Shown piece after piece: positions 59,817 through 64,000 of a DNA stretch of 64,000 nucleotides. Source of the DNA: QVMG01 sp032073245 (GTDB taxonomy: Bacteria > Bacteroidota > Bacteroidia > Bacteroidales > Tannerellaceae); NCBI GenBank assembly GCA_032073245.1, contig DAMANX010000003.1:124001-188000 (forward strand), read 5' to 3'. Within the stretch, counting starts at the first letter, position 1, and the number at the start of each line of letters is the position of its first letter. The position numbers were made by a program, and so were the translations under genes. Below the pieces are notes generated by a model, which worked only from the letters and a program-made list of their open reading frames with translations, was not told the origin of the DNA and did not search any database.

Positions 59817-61490
59817 TCATTCAACCAATTCAGTCGCTTTTTCAACCGCATCATTGATATTGCTACAAATATTGTCTGCCCCGATTTTATCCGCGAATCC
59901 GGATTTTATTAATAGGTTTCTAACAGAATCATTTACTCCTGACAAAATTAATTGAATATTCTCAGCTTTTGATAGGCGAAGCAAACTTTCTAAGTTATGT
60001 AATCCGGTTGAATCCATAAAGGGTACTTTCCGCATACGTATGATGCGTATTTGTGGTTTATCTCCCATGTTTTTCATCACACTATCAAACTTATTAGCTA
60101 TACCAAAGAAAAATGGGCCGTCTATTTCGTAAACTTCAACACCGGAAGGAAGTACTAATTTTTCTTCATTTTTAGACACTTCATTCTCTTCAGATAGCTT
60201 GATTTCATTTTTTGTAACGGATACTTTTGTTGTTTCTGCTACCCGGCGCATGAAAAGTAACATAGCTATTAATAGACCTATCTCAATCGCAATAGTAAGG
60301 TCAAAAATAACAGTTAGAAAGAAGGTTACAAGAAGAACAGAAACATCTTCTTTCGGATTTTTCAATAAAGAATGAAAGGTTCTCCAATCGCTCATATTGT
60401 AAGATACTATAATTAGTACCCCAGCTAAACAAGCCATGGGTATATGTTTGGTTAACGGGCCTAAAAATAATAATATCAATAATAGAACTACTGCATGAAT
60501 AATACCTGCAACAGGCGTACGTCCTCCATTATTAATATTTGTCATTGTGCGGGCAATAGCTCCTGTAACGGGTATACCTCCAAAGAGAGGAACAACAATA
60601 TTAGCCGCTCCTTGTGCTATTAATTCGGTATTAGAATTGTGTTTGTCTCCGGTAACACCATCCGCTACGGTTGCAGATAATAAAGATTCAATAGCCCCAA
60701 GCATCGCTATGGTAAAAGCCGATGGAAGGAGGAGGTTTATTGTTGCCATATTGAATGATATACCTTCGGGCATAGGTAGAGATGCATCAATAGTAAATCT
60801 GTCTCCAATGGTTTCAATAGATGCTATACCTAAATAATTTCGCATGATAAAAACAATGATTGTCATAAGAATAATAGCAACTAAAGAACCGGGTATTTTT
60901 TTAGAAAAGCGTGGAGTAAATACAATAATAGCTATACTTATCAATCCAATCAGAAGTGACCACCAATTAATTGTATGAAAACTTTCAAAATAAGCTCCCC
61001 ATTTGGATAAGAAATCAGCAGGTACCTTCTCCATGCTTAACCCAAACAGATCTTTCATTTGTGTAGTAAAGATGGTAAGTGCAATACCGCTGGTAAAACC
61101 TACAACAATAGGATAAGGTATGAATTTTATAACAGTTCCTAATTTTAATAATCCCATTAAAATCAGCATTATACCAGCAATAACAGTTGCAATGGCTAAT
61201 CCTTCAATACCAAAATTTTGTATAATACCATACACAATTACAATAAAAGCACCGGTCGGTCCACCTATTTGTACTGAACTGCCTCCTAAAAAAGAAACAA
61301 TAAATCCACCGATAATAGCTGTGATTAATCCTTTCTCCGGACTCACGCCTGAAGCTATACCGAAAGCTATGGCCAATGGAAGTGCCACAATTCCTACAAT
61401 AATACCGGCCATCAGGTCGGCCATAAACTTTTCTTTTGAATAATTTTTCAGCGCAGAAAAGAGTTTAGGCTGGAAATCAAGTTTGTTCAT
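59817..61490 (-). CDS. SulP-family inorganic anion transporter with STAS domain
   Basis: A 557-aa inner-membrane carrier. About 12 hydrophobic helices occupy the first 420 residues, with GIVGIVALPLAIAFGIASGV and GPTGAFIVIVYG in the substrate-binding core. A cytoplasmic STAS domain is at about 450-550 (GVEVYEIDGPFFFGIANKFD, RKVPFMDSTGLHNLESLLRL). It could move sulfate, bicarbonate or another anion; the sequence does not decide. ATG 61490 (MNKLDFQPKLFSAL) is the start, since the frame upstream (to 61595) crosses the promoter TACCTTTG at 61524-61531. Confidence 0.93.
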   Translation of the reverse strand: MNKLDFQPKLFSALKNYSKEKFMADLMAGIIVGIVALPLAIAFGIASGVSPEKGLITAIIGGFIVSFLGGSSVQIGGPTGAFIVIVYGIIQNFGIEGLAIATVIAGIMLILMGLLKLGTVIKFIPYPIVVGFTSGIALTIFTTQMKDLFGLSMEKVPADFLSKWGAYFESFHTINWWSLLIGLISIAIIVFTPRFSKKIPGSLVAIILMTIIVFIMRNYLGIASIETIGDRFTIDASLPMPEGISFNMATINLLLPSAFTIAMLGAIESLLSATVADGVTGDKHNSNTELIAQGAANIVVPLFGGIPVTGAIARTMTNINNGGRTPVAGIIHAVVLLLILLFLGPLTKHIPMACLAGVLIIVSYNMSDWRTFHSLLKNPKEDVSVLLVTFFLTVIFDLTIAIEIGLLIAMLLFMRRVAETTKVSVTKNEIKLSEENEVSKNEEKLVLPSGVEVYEIDGPFFFGIANKFDSVMKNMGDKPQIRIIRMRKVPFMDSTGLHNLESLLRLSKAENIQLILSGVNDSVRNLLIKSGFADKIGADNICSNINDAVEKATELVE

Positions 61491-61523
61491 TATAGTTTTA
61501 CCAGTTATCTGTCTAATTGGGTG

Positions 61524-61531
61524 CAAAGGTA
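61524..61531 (-). promoter_or_regulatory. Promoter -7 element of the SulP-DUF5009 operon
   Basis: The minus strand reads TACCTTTG, with TTGG about 21 bp further upstream as a possible -33 element; it is the best spaced pair in the window. Confidence 0.6.
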
Positions 61532-61720
61532 TGAATAAAATATATATCAAATCCAAGTTATCAGGGTAAGTAATTAAAAATAATACAAGTAGCAATAATC
61601 CGAAAATCAGCGAACAATTTTTGGTATAGAATAGTTATATGAGTGAGGGATATAAATATTTTTTATAATCTGATAGATATATTCTTAACCTATTTCCCCC
61701 ATTGTTTAAATTGAATTTTC

Positions 61721-61728
61721 TATCTTTG
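61721..61728 (+). promoter_or_regulatory. Promoter -7 element of rubrerythrin
   Basis: TATCTTTG, a full TAnnTTTG match with a TTG 16 bp upstream, 63 nt before the ATG. Confidence 0.5.
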
Positions 61729-61790
61729 ACAAGTAAAATTAGCGATTATACAAACTCAATATTAGTATCACATACATAAATTAGAACGTC

Positions 61791-62372
61791 ATGGAAAAAA
61801 GTATTAAAGGAACTCGTACAGAGCAAAACCTATTGAAAGCTTTTGCTGGAGAATCACAAGCAAGAACACGTTACACATTCTTTGCCAGTGTAGCAAAAAA
61901 AGAGGGATATGAACAAATTGCCGCTGTATTTACGGAAACTGCCGAACAGGAAAAAGAACACGCAAAACGTTTCTTTAAATTTCTGGAAGGTGGAATGGTT
62001 GAGATCACTGCTTCTTATCCGGCAGGAAAAATAGGTACAACAATGGAAAACCTTGCTGAGGCTGCAGAAGGTGAATTAGAAGAGTGGGGAACTCTTTATC
62101 CGGATTATGCTGTTGTTGCAGAAGAAGAAGGTTTCAAACAAATAGCAACTGCATTCCGTATGATTGCTAAGGTAGAAGTTGAACATGAAAAACGTTATCG
62201 CCAACTTTTATCAAATATTGCAGAAGGTAAAGTTTTTGAAAAAGAAGAAGCTATCCTTTGGCAATGCCGTAACTGTGGATTTGTGTTCGAAGGAAAGAAA
62301 GCTCCATTAAAATGCCCTGCATGTGAGCATCCACAATCATTCTTTGAACCGATGAAGCAAAACTATGCTTAA
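61791..62372 (+). CDS. rbr: Rubrerythrin
   Basis: A 193-aa non-haem iron peroxidase of anaerobes. The four-helix diiron domain carries the E-x2-x2-H ligands (FTETAEQEKEHAKRF near residue 46, FRMIAKVEVEHEKRY near 123). A C-terminal rubredoxin-like domain has the WQCRNCGFVFEG and KCPACEHP cysteine pairs near 160 and 175. It reduces hydrogen peroxide in the cytosol. It is a monocistron with its own promoter and is followed by the inverted repeat at 62376. Confidence 0.97.
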   Translation: MEKSIKGTRTEQNLLKAFAGESQARTRYTFFASVAKKEGYEQIAAVFTETAEQEKEHAKRFFKFLEGGMVEITASYPAGKIGTTMENLAEAAEGELEEWGTLYPDYAVVAEEEGFKQIATAFRMIAKVEVEHEKRYRQLLSNIAEGKVFEKEEAILWQCRNCGFVFEGKKAPLKCPACEHPQSFFEPMKQNYA

Positions 62373-62375
62373 ATT

Positions 62376-62453
62376 TCAATTACGAGTGAAAAATTACGAA
62401 TTACGAGTTGAATACATTTCATTCGTAATTCGTATTTTTTAATTTTTAATTGA
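62376..62453. repeat. Inverted repeat between rubrerythrin and nadB
   Basis: Imperfect arms of the AATTACGAATTACGA family (62376-62412 and 62421-62453) with a TATTTTTTAATTTTT stretch. It overlaps the nadB stop and probably terminates both convergent genes. Confidence 0.6.
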
Positions 62454-64000
62454 TTTTGGTGGATAATCCAGTGTATAATGTAATCCCCTACTTTCTTTCC
62501 TGTCAATGGCCTGACGCATAATAAGGTATCCCGTATTGACCATATTACGCAATTCACAGATTTCTTTAGAAGCTACTGAACGTTTGAAAAGACTTTCTGT
62601 TTCTTCGTAAATTATATCTAACCTATCCCATGCTCTTTTAAGGCGAAGATCCGAACGGACAATACCCACATAGGTACTCATGATCTGTCCTACTTCTTTA
62701 GCGCTTTGTGTGATCAAAACCATCTCTTCCGGTGATTGTACGCCTTCATCATTCCAGGCTGGAATATTTTCCTGATAAGTATATTTATCAATAAAGAAAC
62801 GACTGTGTTTAGCAGCGGCATCTGCGTATACTACTGCTTCAATAAGTGAATTAGATGCCAATCTGTTTCCACCATGTAGTCCTGTACAGGCGCATTCTCC
62901 TACTGCATATAAGCGTTTAATGGATGAACATCCATCCAAATCCACTTTAATACCACCGCATAGATAATGTGCAGCCGGAGCAACCGGAATATAATCTTTA
63001 GTTATATCGATTCCATAACCGAGACATTTCTCATAGATTGTGGGGAAATGTTTTTTTGTTTCCTCAGGGTCTTTATGGGTTACATCCAGATAAACATAAT
63101 CATCTCCACGGTTTTTCATCTCATTATCTATAGCCCGGGCAACGATATCACGAGGAGCTAAAGAAAGACGTTTGTCATATTTCTGCATGAATTCTTCCCC
63201 ATCAAGAGTACGTAGAACCGCTCCGTATCCCCGCATGGCTTCTGTAATTAGAAATGAAGGACGATCGCCCGGATGATAAAAAGCAGTAGGATGGAATTGT
63301 ACAAATTCCATATCTTTAACTGTTCCTTTTGCACGGTAGACCATAGCTATTCCGTCACCGGTAGCAACCAATGGATTAGTTGTAGTCTGATATACAGCTC
63401 CTATTCCTCCTGTTGCCATTAGAGTGAATTTGGAAAGAAAGGTATCAATATGTCCGGTTGCTAAATCCATGATATACGCTCCGTAGCATTCTATATCTGG
63501 AGTCTGGCGGGTAACATTTATTCCCAGATGATGTTGGGTTAATATCTCTATGGCAAAATAGTTTTCAAAAACTATTATATTGGGATGTTGCTGGATTGCT
63601 TTGATGAGGCTGTCCTGTATCTCTGCACCTGTGTTATCCTTATGATGCAATATACGGAATTCCGAATGTCCTCCTTCCCGGTGCAGGTCGAAATCTCCTT
63701 TTTCATTCTTATCAAAGTCAACTCCCCAACTGATCAGTTCTTCAATTTGGGCAGGAGCCTCACGTACAACTTTTTCTACCGCCTCCCGATCGCTCAACCA
63801 ATCTCCTGCAATCATTGTATCTTCAATATGCTTTTCGAAATTGTCTGTAAGCAGGTTGGTCACAGAAGCAACTCCTCCTTGTGCAAAATAGGTATTGGCT
63901 TCTTCGAGTCCGGATTTACATATAAGTGCGACTTTCCCTTTATCAGCCACTTTCAGGGCAAAACTCATACCTGCTATACCAGAGCCAATCACCAGAAAAT
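62439..64000 (-). CDS. nadB: L-aspartate oxidase (5' end outside window)
   Basis: The visible 520 codons start inside the FAD-binding motif LVIGSGIAGMSFALKVA, so only a few N-terminal residues are missing beyond 64000. Other landmarks are the SGLEEANTYFAQGGVASV loop, REGGHSEFRILHHKD near residue 120, the substrate-loop GGIKVDLDGCSSIKRLYAVG near 350, and CTGLHGGNRLASNSLIEAVV near 370. It oxidises aspartate to iminoaspartate, the substrate of NadA. A GTG at 63992 is only an internal codon, not the start. Confidence 0.96.
   Translation of the reverse strand, partial: FLVIGSGIAGMSFALKVADKGKVALICKSGLEEANTYFAQGGVASVTNLLTDNFEKHIEDTMIAGDWLSDREAVEKVVREAPAQIEELISWGVDFDKNEKGDFDLHREGGHSEFRILHHKDNTGAEIQDSLIKAIQQHPNIIVFENYFAIEILTQHHLGINVTRQTPDIECYGAYIMDLATGHIDTFLSKFTLMATGGIGAVYQTTTNPLVATGDGIAMVYRAKGTVKDMEFVQFHPTAFYHPGDRPSFLITEAMRGYGAVLRTLDGEEFMQKYDKRLSLAPRDIVARAIDNEMKNRGDDYVYLDVTHKDPEETKKHFPTIYEKCLGYGIDITKDYIPVAPAAHYLCGGIKVDLDGCSSIKRLYAVGECACTGLHGGNRLASNSLIEAVVYADAAAKHSRFFIDKYTYQENIPAWNDEGVQSPEEMVLITQSAKEVGQIMSTYVGIVRSDLRLKRAWDRLDIIYEETESLFKRSVASKEICELRNMVNTGYLIMRQAIDRKESRGLHYTLDYPPKSIKN

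Noticed and set aside
1..64000. tRNA or rRNA genes
   Set aside because: I read the larger gaps for cloverleaf arms, a CCA end or 16S/23S landmarks and saw none; the gaps are AT-rich with only short hairpins.
1..64000. Insertion sequences, integrases or phage genes
   Set aside because: No transposase, recombinase or phage structural protein was recognised. ORF6N occurs in phages, but here it stands alone beside leuS.

Overview
The window is chromosomal DNA from a member of the order Bacteroidales. Most intergenic gaps carry the Bacteroidota-type -7 promoter element TAnnTTTG. Other order-typical content is a type IX secretion component (PorZ) with a likely cargo protein, DUF4493/BACON/PCMD surface lipoproteins, 6-bladed beta-propeller lipoproteins and a SulP transporter. 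Together these suggest a Parabacteroides-, Dysgonomonas- or Porphyromonas-like organism; the species cannot be fixed from the sequence. The DNA is AT-rich apart from one visibly GC-richer block at about 36.2-41.7 kb.

Layout. 0-7.8 kb: a leftward surface-polysaccharide cluster (aminotransferase, Gfo/Idh/MocA dehydrogenase, Wzx-like flippase, WbsX-like protein, GT4, two GT2, the last one cut by the window edge). 7.9-10 kb: metG. 10-17.8 kb: a six-gene operon of DUF4493/PCMD lipoproteins plus one small outer-membrane barrel; this is the best candidate for an undescribed surface system. 18-25 kb: YifB ATPase, TlpA-like lipoprotein, pckA, beta-propeller lipoprotein and a membrane LytTR regulator. 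25.4-32.9 kb: DUF6051 protein, GH3 enzyme, pfkA, rnc-fabF-acpP (leftward), purN and a flavin-binding protein. 32.9-36 kb: a large beta-helix protein with a T9SS-like tail. 36.2-41.7 kb: a DUF4132-family giant gene split by a frameshift, with a small partner gene. 42-52 kb: barrel protein, ORF6N protein, leuS, YitT transporter, GT2 and GT-C-like membrane protein, rdgB, porZ, nadA. 52.9-53.45 kb: a 600-bp very AT-rich gap with clustered DnaA-box-like words. 53.5-64 kb: SpoU/TrmH methyltransferase, DUF4294 protein, two outer-membrane proteins (one with a helix-hairpin-helix start), radical SAM protein, SulP plus DUF5009 acyltransferase, rubrerythrin, and nadB cut by the right edge.

How the parts connect. 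The left cluster builds and exports a sugar-linked surface polymer. PorZ belongs to the type IX machinery that would deliver proteins such as the 996-aa beta-helix protein. NadA and NadB perform the two steps that make quinolinate, although their genes lie 10 kb apart. acpP-fabF-rnc is a compact lipid and RNA-processing operon. Genes left of 42.5 kb are overwhelmingly on the minus strand.

The most unusual non-coding signal is three intergenic arrays (5.5, 24.3 and 41.8 kb). Each has a different near-palindromic core word, and all repeat at exactly 22 bp. Other structures are a 140-bp element with perfect 34-bp inverted ends, a 22-bp perfect hairpin, a 13-bp hairpin inside the start of rnc, and two palindromes inside the ORF6N gene.
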